Of a stretch of 64,000 nt of DNA, positions 51,805 through 61,645 are shown piece by piece. The notes under the pieces were generated by a model. The model was given only the letters and a program-made list of their open reading frames with translations, was not told the origin of the DNA and did not search any database. The translations under genes and the position numbers were made by a program. Source of the stretch: Chthoniobacteraceae bacterium (GTDB taxonomy: Bacteria > Verrucomicrobiota > Verrucomicrobiia > Chthoniobacterales > Chthoniobacteraceae); the NCBI GenBank assembly GCA_947471505.1, contig CANIWM010000003.1, positions 62,001 to 126,000 of the forward strand, in the 5' to 3' direction. Each line of letters opens with the position of its first letter. Position 1 is the first letter of the stretch.

Positions 51805-53271
51805 ATGACCGTTCTTAATTTCATCGTCTTACTGCCCATCCTCAACGCCATCGCCATCGCATGTGGCGCACCAGCTCGCAAGAGCGCGTTGCTCTCCGCG
51901 TGGACGCAACTCGCGCTCACCATCGTCGCGATGGTCGGCTATCGCGGCGGGTTTGCCTACGGCTCGACTTGGGCTGTCGCGCCGGAGTGGGGGCTCAATC
52001 TCACATTTGGCGTGGACGGCCTTGCGCTCGTCATGCTCCTGCTCACTGCAATTGTCACAGTTGCAGCTGTTTGGGTTACGCCGAAGATCGAGAAAAGGGA
52101 GAATCTTTTCTATGCCTGCGTATTGCTCATCAGCGGTGGCGCAGCGGGCGCGTTCGCGTCCGTGGACATGTTCTTCTTCTACGCCTTCCACGAACTCGCG
52201 CTCATCCCGACGTTCCTGCTCATCGGCATCTGGGGCCAAGGCGAGCGGCAAGTCGCCGCGTGGAAAATCACCATCTACCTCGCTGTCGGCAGTATGATTC
52301 TGCTCGTCGGCCTCGCGAAGCTGTATCTCGCATTCCCCGAAGGCGCGCGCACCTTTGACATGATCGAGATGACCAAGGCGCGGCACCTCATCCCCGCCGC
52401 AGAACAAGGCGGCATCTACATCTGGCTTCTCGTCGGCTTCGGCGTGCTCATTTCGCTTTTCCCATTCCACTCATGGGCCGCGCCCGCCTACGCCGCCGCG
52501 CCCACACCCGCCGCGATGCTCCACGCGGGAGTGCTGAAAAAATTCGGCCTTTACGGACTCATCCGCATCGCCGTCCCGATGCTGCCGGAAGGCGCGAAAG
52601 TCTGGATGAACCTACTGCTCGTCCTGCTCGTCGCGAACATCCTCTACATCGGCCTCGTCACCATCGCGCAGAAGAAACTCGACTGGATGCTCGGCTACTC
52701 GTCCGTCATGCACATGGGCTACATTTTCCTCGGCATCGCAGCGGGAAATGCCATCGGCATCACCGGCGCATCGCTGCTCATGCTCGGGCACGGGCTCAGC
52801 ATCGCCGCGCTCTTCGCCATGTGCGGCTACCTGCGGCAAACCTCGCCATCGCTCGCCTTCACCAGCCTCGGCGGCATCGCGAAAAAAGCGCCGTTCCTCG
52901 GCTACGCATTCGGCATGGCCGCATTCGCCAGCATCGGCTTGCCCGGCTTCGCAAACTTCGCCAGCGAAGCGATGGTCTTCTTCGGAGCCTTCAAAGCCGG
53001 CCCCGCCGCCACGCTCGACTTCAGTAGCATCCAAATCGCCACCGTCTGCGGCCTCTGGGGCGTCGTCATCAGCGCCGTCTATATGCTCCGCGCCTACCGC
53101 CAAATCTTCCAAGGCGAACCGCAAGCCAACGTCGCCACCTTCAAAGACCCCGCGTGCAGCGTAAAATGGAGCGTCATCCTGCTGCTGGCCGCGCTCATGG
53201 TCGGCGGACTCTGGCCGAAATCCATGCTCAACTTCATCCAGCCGAGCGTCGAAGCACTTATCGGGAAATAG
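51805..53271 (+). CDS. nuoM: NADH-quinone oxidoreductase subunit M
   Basis: 488 residues, antiporter-like. FYAFHELALIPTFLLIGIWG holds the helix 5 Glu, LFPFHSWAAPAYAAAPTPAAMLHAGVLKKFGLYG the helix 7 region, and SVMHMGYIFLGIA helix 8. Length is standard. Three bases separate it from nuoN. Confidence 0.97.
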   Translation: MTVLNFIVLLPILNAIAIACGAPARKSALLSAWTQLALTIVAMVGYRGGFAYGSTWAVAPEWGLNLTFGVDGLALVMLLLTAIVTVAAVWVTPKIEKRENLFYACVLLISGGAAGAFASVDMFFFYAFHELALIPTFLLIGIWGQGERQVAAWKITIYLAVGSMILLVGLAKLYLAFPEGARTFDMIEMTKARHLIPAAEQGGIYIWLLVGFGVLISLFPFHSWAAPAYAAAPTPAAMLHAGVLKKFGLYGLIRIAVPMLPEGAKVWMNLLLVLLVANILYIGLVTIAQKKLDWMLGYSSVMHMGYIFLGIAAGNAIGITGASLLMLGHGLSIAALFAMCGYLRQTSPSLAFTSLGGIAKKAPFLGYAFGMAAFASIGLPGFANFASEAMVFFGAFKAGPAATLDFSSIQIATVCGLWGVVISAVYMLRAYRQIFQGEPQANVATFKDPACSVKWSVILLLAALMVGGLWPKSMLNFIQPSVEALIGK

Positions 53272-53274
53272 CCC

Positions 53275-54789
53275 ATGCAACAAATCATCCCAGCCATCAC
53301 GCTCGAAATCGCCGTTCTCATCCTTGGCTTGCTCATGCTTTTCGCCGAAGCATTCAGCAAGACCGCCGACCGCTCGCACATGGCTCGCTATGCCATCGCC
53401 GTACTGCTCGCGCTCATCGGCTTTTCCTTTTTCACAACGCCGCCACCAGCGAATCCAGCGCCCGGTAGCATGTGGGATTTCTACGCCGTGGATGCCACCG
53501 CGATGTTCTTCAAACGCATCGCCCTCGCCACGACTGCCATCGTCCTCGTCATGGCGCTGGAGTATCGGAGCGTTCTCTCGAAATTCATTCCCGGCACCGA
53601 GGAAGGGCGGGGGACTGGTGAGTTCTACAGCCTGCCGGTCTTCATCTGCGCGGGGCTCATGTTCATGGCTTCGGCAGTGGATTTCATTCTCATCTTTGTT
53701 GCGCTGGAGCTTGTCACCATCGGCTTCTACGTCCTCGTCGCATACATGAGGAAGCACGCGCAATCGCTCGAAGCAGGCGTGAAATACCTCATCCTCGGCG
53801 CGCTCAGCACCGGGTTCCTCGTGTATGGAATCACCTGGATTTTCGGACTCTCGGGCCACACCCATCTCGACAAAGTCAGAGCCACGCTGGTTGCAGGATT
53901 CGCCGCTGGCGGGCCGCTCGTGGGTAACGAACACGCGCTCCTGTTCGGCATCATGCTCGTGCTCATCGCGCTCGGATTCAAGATCGCCGCCGCGCCTTTC
54001 CAGCTCTGGGTCCCCGACGTTTACCAAGGCGCGCCGACACCCGTAACCGCATTCCTCAGCGTCGGCAGCAAAGCAGCGGGATTCATCGTTCTCGTCCGCG
54101 TGCTCGAAGTCTTCCTCGCCGTCCCCGCCGTGCGTGGAAAGGTGATCGCCGTCCTAGTCCTGCTCGCAATCCTGACGCTGCTCTACGGCAACCTTACCGC
54201 GATGCCACAGGACAACCTGAAACGCCTCTTCGCCTACTCCAGCATCGCCCACGCAGGCTACCTGCTCATCGCCTGCGCTGCCCTATCCGCGGATCCTTTC
54301 GGAGCAAAGGAAGCCATTAGCTTCTACCTCGCGGGCTACCTTGTGATGACCCTCCTTTCCTTCCTCGTCCTTATCACCGTCGCCCGCCAATCACGCGGCG
54401 ACGACATTCGCCATTTCGCGGGACTCGGCAAGCGCAACCCCTTCCTCGCGTTCGCAATGACCGTTGCCATCGCGAGCCTCGCCGGCATCCCGCTCACCGC
54501 CGGATTCCTAGGAAAGTTCCTCGTCTTCAAAAGCGCCGTCGCAGCCGGACAATACGCGCTCATCGCCGTCGGCATCCTCGGCGTCGGCGCAGGCTTCTAC
54601 TACTACATCAAAGTGATCGCAGCGATGTATTGGGACGAGCCCACAGATAAAACCGAAATCACCGTCGGTCCCCTCACGCGCCTCTTCGTAGGCGGCTTAG
54701 TCGCGCTAGTCTTCGTGCTCGGCATTTGGCCCGCACCAATCCTAAACCAACTCAGCGAGCGCCCCATCTCCGCAGTTGCGCACAAGTAA
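53275..54789 (+). CDS. nuoN: NADH-quinone oxidoreductase subunit N
   Basis: 504 residues, the third antiporter-like subunit. FVALELVTIGFYVLVAYMRK, KIAAAPFQLWVPDVYQGAPTPVTAFLSVGSKAAGF and YSSIAHAGYLLIACA are the NuoN forms of the helix 5, 7 and 8 motifs. It is the last gene of the operon and converges on glcD (8 bases). Confidence 0.97.
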   Translation: MQQIIPAITLEIAVLILGLLMLFAEAFSKTADRSHMARYAIAVLLALIGFSFFTTPPPANPAPGSMWDFYAVDATAMFFKRIALATTAIVLVMALEYRSVLSKFIPGTEEGRGTGEFYSLPVFICAGLMFMASAVDFILIFVALELVTIGFYVLVAYMRKHAQSLEAGVKYLILGALSTGFLVYGITWIFGLSGHTHLDKVRATLVAGFAAGGPLVGNEHALLFGIMLVLIALGFKIAAAPFQLWVPDVYQGAPTPVTAFLSVGSKAAGFIVLVRVLEVFLAVPAVRGKVIAVLVLLAILTLLYGNLTAMPQDNLKRLFAYSSIAHAGYLLIACAALSADPFGAKEAISFYLAGYLVMTLLSFLVLITVARQSRGDDIRHFAGLGKRNPFLAFAMTVAIASLAGIPLTAGFLGKFLVFKSAVAAGQYALIAVGILGVGAGFYYYIKVIAAMYWDEPTDKTEITVGPLTRLFVGGLVALVFVLGIWPAPILNQLSERPISAVAHK

Positions 54790-54797
54790 CGTCGGGT

Positions 54798-56171
54798 TTA
54801 ATCAAAAATCTTCCCCGGATTCAGGATGCCCTTGGGGTCGAGGGCGGCTTTGAGTTTCTTCATCAGGCCGAGACTTGCCTCGCCGATGGCGGCGGGGAGG
54901 AAGGGCTTCTTCGCAAGGCCGACGCCGTGTTCGCCAGTGATCGTCCCACCGAGTGAAATCGCGAAGTCGAAGATTTCTTTCATCGCGATTTCTACGCGCG
55001 TCATCTCGTCGAGGTTCTTTTCATCCGTGAGGAAAGTGGGGTGCAAGTTGCCGTCGCCCATGTGGCCAAAGGTGCCGATTTTCAGCCGGTGGCGAGCGCC
55101 GACTTCTTGGACGAAGCGGATCATTTTCGTCAGCTCGCTGCGGGGTACGGTGGCGTCTTCGAGGATGGTCGTCGGCGACACACGAGCCAGCGCGCTGAAC
55201 GCGGTGCGGCGGGCGCTGGCGAGGCGTGTAGCCTCATCGGCATCGCGGGCGATTTGCACATCCGTCGCGCCGCACTGTTTGGCGATCTCGACCATCTTCG
55301 CGGCTTGGTCTTCGACGGCGGCGGGGTGTCCGTCGGCTTCCATGAGCAGGATGGCCTCGGCGTCGCGGGGGAGGCCGATTTTCGCGTAGTCTTCCACGCA
55401 GTTGAGCGTGATTTTATCGAGGAACTCCAGCGTGCAGGGGATGATCTTCGCGGCGATGATCGCCGAGACAGTTTCGGCGGCGGCGTCCATGCGTGAGTAT
55501 GTGGCGAGCATGGTTTTCTTTGCCTGCGGACGCGGGACGAGCTTCAGCAAAATCTTCGTGATGATGCCGAGCGTGCCTTCGCTGCCGATAAAGATGTCTT
55601 TCATCGAATAGCCCGCCACGTCTTTCACGCACTTGTTCCCGAGCCACACGAGCGAGCCGTCCGCGAGCACGACTTCCATTCCCATCACATAGTCGCGGGT
55701 GATGCCGTATTTCAGCCCGCGCAGGCCGCCGCTGTTCTCCGCGACGTTGCCGCCGATGGTGCTGATGCGCATGGAGCCGGGGTCCGGCGGGTAAAGGAGC
55801 CCGACGCCATCGGCAATCTCCGCGACCTTCGCCGTGATGACGCCGCACTCGACGAAGATGGTCAGATTTTTCTCATCCAGCTCCAGCACTTTATCCATCT
55901 GCGTGAGGCATAAAACGACGCAGCCATTCGAGGGCACACTGCCGCCACTCAGCCCCGTCCCACTGCCGCGCCCGACGACGGCGATGCCGTGCTCGGCGCA
56001 ATACTTCACGAGCGCCTGCACCTCGGCAGTCGTCTGCACCATCACCACTGCGGCGGCGACGCCGTGGAGCGCCGCCGTCCCGTCGTAGCCGTAGGCCAAC
56101 AGGTCCTCGCGACTATGAAGAATGCGGTCAAGAGGGATGAACGCGGCGATGTCTTGGACGAGATGCGGCAT
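54798..56171 (-). CDS. glcD: Glycolate oxidase FAD subunit
   Basis: 457 residues. The FAD-binding part of the vanillyl-alcohol-oxidase fold is clear (VVGRGSGTGLSGGSVPSNGCVV; YPPDPGSMRISTIGGNVAENSGG), with the C-terminal cap and HMGDGNLHPTF and TGEHGVGLAKK near the end. It oxidises glycolate or a related 2-hydroxy acid. It is the downstream gene of a two-gene unit with glcF. There is no separate glcE, as in many non-enteric versions. Confidence 0.92.
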   Translation of the reverse strand: MPHLVQDIAAFIPLDRILHSREDLLAYGYDGTAALHGVAAAVVMVQTTAEVQALVKYCAEHGIAVVGRGSGTGLSGGSVPSNGCVVLCLTQMDKVLELDEKNLTIFVECGVITAKVAEIADGVGLLYPPDPGSMRISTIGGNVAENSGGLRGLKYGITRDYVMGMEVVLADGSLVWLGNKCVKDVAGYSMKDIFIGSEGTLGIITKILLKLVPRPQAKKTMLATYSRMDAAAETVSAIIAAKIIPCTLEFLDKITLNCVEDYAKIGLPRDAEAILLMEADGHPAAVEDQAAKMVEIAKQCGATDVQIARDADEATRLASARRTAFSALARVSPTTILEDATVPRSELTKMIRFVQEVGARHRLKIGTFGHMGDGNLHPTFLTDEKNLDEMTRVEIAMKEIFDFAISLGGTITGEHGVGLAKKPFLPAAIGEASLGLMKKLKAALDPKGILNPGKIFD

Positions 56172-56219
56172 GTGTGTGTTCGTTACTATCGGGCGGCGTC
56201 GGCGTGGAAAAAGGAAAAA

Positions 56220-57608
56220 CTAATTCTGGAAACCGCATTGTCTTTTCCCGCGATACGACCGCGCGAGAAGCGTCATCGGGTGTGCGATTTCCACATCGCT
56301 GCCGTGCTTGCGCGTGCCAAATTCGAGTTGCACGGAGCAGCCGGGATTTCCGTTGGCGACCACCGAGGCTTTTGTCTTCGCGATGTTGGCCATTTTGCGG
56401 GCGAGGAGCTTCATACTCATTTCCGGCTGGGTAATGTTGTAAACGCCCGCGCTGCCGCAGCACCACGAGCTTTCCGCTAACTCGACCAGCTTCACGCCGG
56501 GGATGAGTTTGAGCAGGTCGCGGGGCTGTTTGGTAATCTTCTGGCCGTGGCAAAGGTGGCAGCTTTCGTGATACGTGACTTCCAGCGGCTTGCCGTCGGG
56601 CTCCGCGAGGGAATGCGTCGGTTTCACAATCCCAAGCGTCACGAGAAATTCGTGAATGTCCCGCACCTTTGCCGACCACTGTACGGCGCGCGCGGCGTAG
56701 CGTGGATCGTCGTCAAGAAGATGATCGTAGTGCTTCAGATGCGAGCCGCAGCCGCCAGCATTGGTCAGGATGGCGTCGAGGTCATCAAGCGAGCCTGCGC
56801 TGCGCTCCATCGCGTCGATGTTGCGTCGGGCCATGTCTTTTGCGATTTCGATTTCGCCGTTGTGGCCGTGCAGGGAGCCGCAGCAATGCTGCATACGCGG
56901 CGTGACAACCTCGCAACCGTTGGCGATGAGCACGTCCACGGTGTCACGGTTCACGTGCGAGTAAGTGAGGTCCTGCACGCATCCCGTAAGCATCCCCACA
57001 CGGGCGCGTGCCTTGGCGGCGGGCGTCTCGATTTCGCCGATGAGGTCGTCGGAAAAATCGGGCCGAATGCGCGGGGCGAGCGGTTCGAGTTCCTGGAGGT
57101 TTTTCGGAGCGAGCCGGATGAGCGCGAGCTTGCGCACTAACCGATCCGCGCCGCTCGCTTGGTAAAGATACATGCCGCGCCCGATGAGCCGCAGCAGCCA
57201 CGGGCGCGTGAAGACGCCGCGCAGGAGCAGCCCGCGAATCCACGAGCGGCTCTCGGTATTCAGCACGCCAGTGCGCTCGATGTCGCCGCGCGCTTCCTCG
57301 AACATCCGCGTGTAGTCCACGCCCGCCGGGCACGCCGTTTCGCACGCGAGGCAGCCGAGGCAAAAATACATTTCCTCCGCGAAAGTCTTCGTCACATCGA
57401 GTCGCCCTTCGGCGACGTTTTTCATAAGTTGGATGCGCCCGCGCGGGCTGTGTCGCTCGAGCTTCGTGTCGTCGTAGGTAGGACAGGTGGGCAAACACAA
57501 CCCGCAATGAATGCATTGAGCGAGCACACCAAAATCGAGGTCCTTTAGGTAAATCGGCTTGGCCCCCGGCGAAGGCGGCAGCGGAGATTCGATAGTTGGC
57601 GAGTGCAT
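56220..57608 (-). CDS. glcF: Glycolate oxidase iron-sulfur subunit
   Basis: 462 residues. Two ferredoxin motifs (CIHCGLCLPTCPTYD and CLGCLACETACPAGVDY) near the N-terminus are followed by two CCG domains (MQHCCGSLHGH and ESSWCCGSAGVYN) that bind further Fe-S or heterodisulfide-type centres. It passes electrons from the FAD subunit to the quinone pool. The start at 57608 lies 98 bases from the divergent fusion gene. Confidence 0.92.
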   Translation of the reverse strand: MHSPTIESPLPPSPGAKPIYLKDLDFGVLAQCIHCGLCLPTCPTYDDTKLERHSPRGRIQLMKNVAEGRLDVTKTFAEEMYFCLGCLACETACPAGVDYTRMFEEARGDIERTGVLNTESRSWIRGLLLRGVFTRPWLLRLIGRGMYLYQASGADRLVRKLALIRLAPKNLQELEPLAPRIRPDFSDDLIGEIETPAAKARARVGMLTGCVQDLTYSHVNRDTVDVLIANGCEVVTPRMQHCCGSLHGHNGEIEIAKDMARRNIDAMERSAGSLDDLDAILTNAGGCGSHLKHYDHLLDDDPRYAARAVQWSAKVRDIHEFLVTLGIVKPTHSLAEPDGKPLEVTYHESCHLCHGQKITKQPRDLLKLIPGVKLVELAESSWCCGSAGVYNITQPEMSMKLLARKMANIAKTKASVVANGNPGCSVQLEFGTRKHGSDVEIAHPMTLLARSYRGKRQCGFQN

Positions 57609-57706
57609 CGTCCTCTATTCGTGGGAAAAAACGATGCTTCGCAGCAAGGGGAATCGAGGCCGAACGCTCGGGCTAAGGATGCCCGCTTGCTCCGGTATGC
57701 TCCGGG

Positions 57707-60700
57707 GTGAAAAATCTTCCTCTTCTTCTTGTGACGCTGATCGCTCTATTGCCGCTCCGTGCGCAAGTGCCGCTCTCGCCGGGTGCGACGAATCCCGAGG
57801 AGCTCTTTGCTGCGGACAACTTGCACGCGTGGTGCGCGGTGCCTTTTGATGCAAAGCAGCGTGGGCCCGAGGAGCGCGCGGCGATGCTGCAACGGCTGGG
57901 CTTCAAGCGCTTCGTCTATGACTGGCGGGCGAAGGACGTTCCCGCTTTCGACGCGGAGTTCGAGGCGATGAAAAAGCACGGCGTGGAAGTGACGGGCTGG
58001 TGGTCGCCGACGGACCCGCGCGACCCGGTACTGCTGAAGACGCTCGAAGTCTTCAAACGCCAAAACGTGCATCCGCAACTGTGGGTGATGGGCTCGGGTT
58101 CGCTGACGAAAACGCCCGCCGAACAACAGCAGCGCGTGGAGCAGGAAGCGGAGCGCATCCGCGCCATCGCTGACCTCGCGAGGCCGTACGGATGCAAGGT
58201 TCAGCTCTATAATCACAACGGCTGGTTCGGGATTCCCGACAACGAAATCGCAATCGTCGAACGGCTGAAACAACTCGGCACAACCGACGTCGGGATGGTC
58301 TATAATTTCAGCCACGGCCACAACGACGTCGCGGACTTCCCAGCGGTCTGGAAACGCATGAAACCTTACGTCGTTGCGGTGAACGTCACGGGCATGGTGC
58401 CGGACGGCGAATCGAAAATCATGCCGCCATCGCAAGGGGACTTCGAGCAGTCGATGTTGCGCGTCATTTTGGAAAGCGGATGGCGCGGGCCCATCGGACT
58501 CATCGCCGAGGAGGGCGGCGATGCGGAGGTCACGCTCGGCAACTATCTGCGCGGACTCGACTGGCTGAAAAAGGAATTCGTGAAGCCGGGCTCGGGCGGG
58601 CCAAAGCCGGATTTCGCCGCCGCAGCACGCGCAGCGAAACAAGTCGGGCGAATGGTCGCCGGGCGTTTCGGCAAAGCTCTCGATGCGGCGGGTGGCGGCG
58701 CTTTGCTCGTCGCGGGCGATGATAGATGGCGCACGGCTCCCATCACGGTGGAATCGTGGGCGAAGCTGCGAAGCGCCACGGCTTTCAACGTCATCGTCGC
58801 GAGCGACACAAAGACGTCCGGCGCGCACTGGGAGATTTATTCATACGCGGGCGAGGGTGATTTTTCCGCGTATCTGCCAGGGCAGGGCGGCGAGGTGCGA
58901 AGCGGCACGGCGATTTGCGACGATGCGTGGCATCACCTCGCGATTGTGCTCGAGAAGGAACGCGTGCGGCTTTTCGTGGACGGCAAAATGGTGAAAGAGC
59001 AGGCGCTTCCGCCGCGAACACGGGATGCAGTGCCGGGAGATTTGGGAATCGGGCGGACGGTTGAAGACGGCATCGGTTGCGATGGCCTGGTGGACGATGT
59101 GCGCATCTCTCGCGGTGTGCGGGAGATTTCCGCAGTGCCCGCCGCGGCGCTGACTCGCGATGACACGACGCTGGGCCTGTGGTCGCTCGACGAACTGCCG
59201 AAGACGACCGCCGCGATTTTGCCCGAGCGCGAGCCACTCATCGCCACTGCGCATCCGTTGCAAGGGCATCCGGTGAACCGCGATCGCATCTTTGATTTCT
59301 ACGCGAAACAGGCGCGCGATTGGCGCACAAACCCAAGCCCGCTGCTGCCGGAGTATCCGGGGCTCGACACCGGTCGCTACGGGCATTGGGGAAACCAGAA
59401 TGAAGGAACGTGGAGCGATGGACGGTGGAACCAAATGGACATCGGATGGCGTCTGGCGGGCGTATTCCACGGCGCGGGAATCACTGTGCCGAAAGCCGTG
59501 TGCGTACGGCTCGGCGGGAAAGGCGAACGCTCGGCGTGCTACGATCCCGTCGCCGATGAATGGCGCGCGGTGTGGGAGGGCGGGTTCATCAAGTTCAGCG
59601 CCACGCGGCACGGGCTCATGGATGGACTGCCGATGGCTGGGAAACTGACCACCGACGTCCTGCCGAAAGCGCCCGGCGCTCCGCGGAAATACCGCGGCTT
59701 TTATCAGTACGGAGAACGAACGATTTTTGCGTTCGACGTAAACGGAACGGAGGAGCTGATGTCGGCGAAATTCGAGGACGGAAAAGTGCAGCTCGAAACC
59801 GGCGAATCACTCCGGAAGCTGACCAAAGGCGGACCGGCGCTGTGGCCGCAGCTTCTGGAAACAACGGGCTCGTCCGGCAAGCCGGTGCCCGGCTGGCCTT
59901 ACGTCGTGGACACGCTCACACTGCCATTCGAGAATCCGTGGCGCTCTCTCTTCTTCATCGGCGGACACGACTTTTTTGCGAACGGCGACATCGCGGTTTG
60001 CACGATGACGGGCGACGTCTGGCGCGTGAGCGGAGTGGACGCCACGCTTTCCAAGCTGCGCTGGAAACGCATGGCCACCGGACTTCATCAGCCGCTCGGA
60101 CTCGTCGTCGTGGAGGACAAAGTATGCGTGCTCGGGCGCGATCAAATCACGCGACTCCACGACCTCAACGGCGACGGTGAAGCAGACTTTTACGAATGCC
60201 TCAGCAACGACTTCACGACGCCGACGGGCGGGCACGATTTCATGTGCGGACTGGAGCGCGATGCGCTCGGGAACTTCTACACGGCGTCCGGCAAAGAGGG
60301 ATTGCTGCGAATTTTGCCGGGGAAAAAAGCGGAGGTGATGGCGAGTGGATTTCGCAATCCCGATGGGCTCGGGCTCGCGCCGGACCGCACATTGACCGTT
60401 CCGTACTCGGAAGGCGAATGGACCCCGACCAGCGCCATCGCGCAAATCGTGCCCGGCGGCTACTACGGCTATCCCGGCCCGCGCGCAGGCACGCCAACAC
60501 TGCAACCGCTGGTGTGGCTGCCGCGCGGCGAGGACAATTCCGCCGGCGGACAAACGTGGGTGCCGGACGACCGTTGGGGCCCGATGCGCGGTCAGATGCT
60601 TCATTTCAGCTACGGCGCGGGCACCCATTTCCTCGTCCTTCGCCAGAAAGTAAACGACGTGTGGCAAGGCGCTGCGATTCCGCTGCCGGGCGACTTCAAC

Positions 60701-61636
60701 GCCGGTGCGCATCGCGCGCGATTCAGCCCGAAGGATGGTCAGCTTTACGTAAGCGGAATGACCGGTTGGGGCACTTACACGCCCGATGACGGATGCATTC
60801 AGCGGGTGCGCTACACCGGTGGTCCCGCCCAGATTCCGACAGCCGTCGAAGCGCGCGACAACGGCGTGCTGCTGACGTTTTCCGAGAAGCTGAATGCGAC
60901 TGGTAGCTACTTTGCGCAAACGTGGAACTACCGCTACAGCCAGTCTTACGGCTCGAAGGAATACTCGCTCAGCCAGCCCGACAAAGCCGGCCACGATGTG
61001 CTCGAAATAAAGTCCACGCACGTGCTCGGCGATGGCCGCCAGCTCTTCCTCGAAATCCCGCAGATTCAGCGCGCCAATATGCTGCATCTCCGGTGCGACC
61101 TCGCCGGATTAGTCCCGCGCGACATCTTCTTTACTGTGCATCAGCTCGGCGCGCCGTTTACCGGATTCCCCGGCTACGCGGCCATCGCCAAGACAGCGCA
61201 CGCTGCGCACGCTCCCGCGGCAAGTGTCGCCGCGCTCCCGGTGAAATGGGAACAAGGTGCGCCCGGACGCGAGCTGCGCATCCAGACCGCCGCCGCGTTG
61301 CAGTTCGTGCAAAAAGAGCTGCGCGCCAAGGCAGGCGAACGCCTCTCGCTCATCCTCGAAAACCCCGACGTGATGCAACACAACTGGGTGCTTCTAAAGC
61401 CCGACTCCACCGAGCGCGTCGGCGAACTCGCGAACCGGATGATCTCAGCGCCCGACGCCCTCTCGCGCAATTACGTTCCCGATTCGCCGGATGTCATCCT
61501 CAACACCCGCGTCGTCGATCCGCAGAAGACGACAACCATTCACTTCAACGCGCCCGCGCAGGGCGGACGATATCCATACATCTGCACGTTCCCCGGCCAC
61601 TGGGCCGTGATGCGCGGGGTGCTGATCGTGGAGTGA
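57707..61636 (+). CDS. Exported TIM-barrel/LamG/propeller/cupredoxin fusion protein
   Basis: 1309 residues from a GTG (signal MKNLPLLLVTLIALLPLRAQ). Residues ~30-290 resemble a sugar-phosphate isomerase/epimerase TIM barrel (RLGFKRFVYDWRAKD; YNHNGWFG; VYNFSHGHND). About 335-490 is a LamG-like domain (DDAWHHLAIVLEKERVRLFVDG; GLVDDVRIS). A glucose/sorbosone-dehydrogenase-like propeller follows (LHDLNGDGEADFYE; GFRNPDGLGLAPDRTLTV; GGYYGYPG). The end is a cupredoxin with type I copper ligands His1225, Cys1293, His1298 and Met1302 (CTFPGHWAVM). It may oxidise a carbohydrate and pass electrons to copper; the substrate is unknown. No CxxCH haem motif was found. Confidence 0.85.
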   Translation: MKNLPLLLVTLIALLPLRAQVPLSPGATNPEELFAADNLHAWCAVPFDAKQRGPEERAAMLQRLGFKRFVYDWRAKDVPAFDAEFEAMKKHGVEVTGWWSPTDPRDPVLLKTLEVFKRQNVHPQLWVMGSGSLTKTPAEQQQRVEQEAERIRAIADLARPYGCKVQLYNHNGWFGIPDNEIAIVERLKQLGTTDVGMVYNFSHGHNDVADFPAVWKRMKPYVVAVNVTGMVPDGESKIMPPSQGDFEQSMLRVILESGWRGPIGLIAEEGGDAEVTLGNYLRGLDWLKKEFVKPGSGGPKPDFAAAARAAKQVGRMVAGRFGKALDAAGGGALLVAGDDRWRTAPITVESWAKLRSATAFNVIVASDTKTSGAHWEIYSYAGEGDFSAYLPGQGGEVRSGTAICDDAWHHLAIVLEKERVRLFVDGKMVKEQALPPRTRDAVPGDLGIGRTVEDGIGCDGLVDDVRISRGVREISAVPAAALTRDDTTLGLWSLDELPKTTAAILPEREPLIATAHPLQGHPVNRDRIFDFYAKQARDWRTNPSPLLPEYPGLDTGRYGHWGNQNEGTWSDGRWNQMDIGWRLAGVFHGAGITVPKAVCVRLGGKGERSACYDPVADEWRAVWEGGFIKFSATRHGLMDGLPMAGKLTTDVLPKAPGAPRKYRGFYQYGERTIFAFDVNGTEELMSAKFEDGKVQLETGESLRKLTKGGPALWPQLLETTGSSGKPVPGWPYVVDTLTLPFENPWRSLFFIGGHDFFANGDIAVCTMTGDVWRVSGVDATLSKLRWKRMATGLHQPLGLVVVEDKVCVLGRDQITRLHDLNGDGEADFYECLSNDFTTPTGGHDFMCGLERDALGNFYTASGKEGLLRILPGKKAEVMASGFRNPDGLGLAPDRTLTVPYSEGEWTPTSAIAQIVPGGYYGYPGPRAGTPTLQPLVWLPRGEDNSAGGQTWVPDDRWGPMRGQMLHFSYGAGTHFLVLRQKVNDVWQGAAIPLPGDFNAGAHRARFSPKDGQLYVSGMTGWGTYTPDDGCIQRVRYTGGPAQIPTAVEARDNGVLLTFSEKLNATGSYFAQTWNYRYSQSYGSKEYSLSQPDKAGHDVLEIKSTHVLGDGRQLFLEIPQIQRANMLHLRCDLAGLVPRDIFFTVHQLGAPFTGFPGYAAIAKTAHAAHAPAASVAALPVKWEQGAPGRELRIQTAAALQFVQKELRAKAGERLSLILENPDVMQHNWVLLKPDSTERVGELANRMISAPDALSRNYVPDSPDVILNTRVVDPQKTTTIHFNAPAQGGRYPYICTFPGHWAVMRGVLIVE

Positions 61637-61645
61637 CGCCGACGC

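Noticed and set aside
50358-54027. Minus-strand frames of 387 and 471 codons
   Set aside because: Both are antisense to nuoL, nuoM and nuoN and consist of charged low-complexity sequence without domains.
59807-61087. 426-codon minus-strand open frame
   Set aside because: Antisense to the exported fusion protein, which has clear domains and copper ligands in its own frame.
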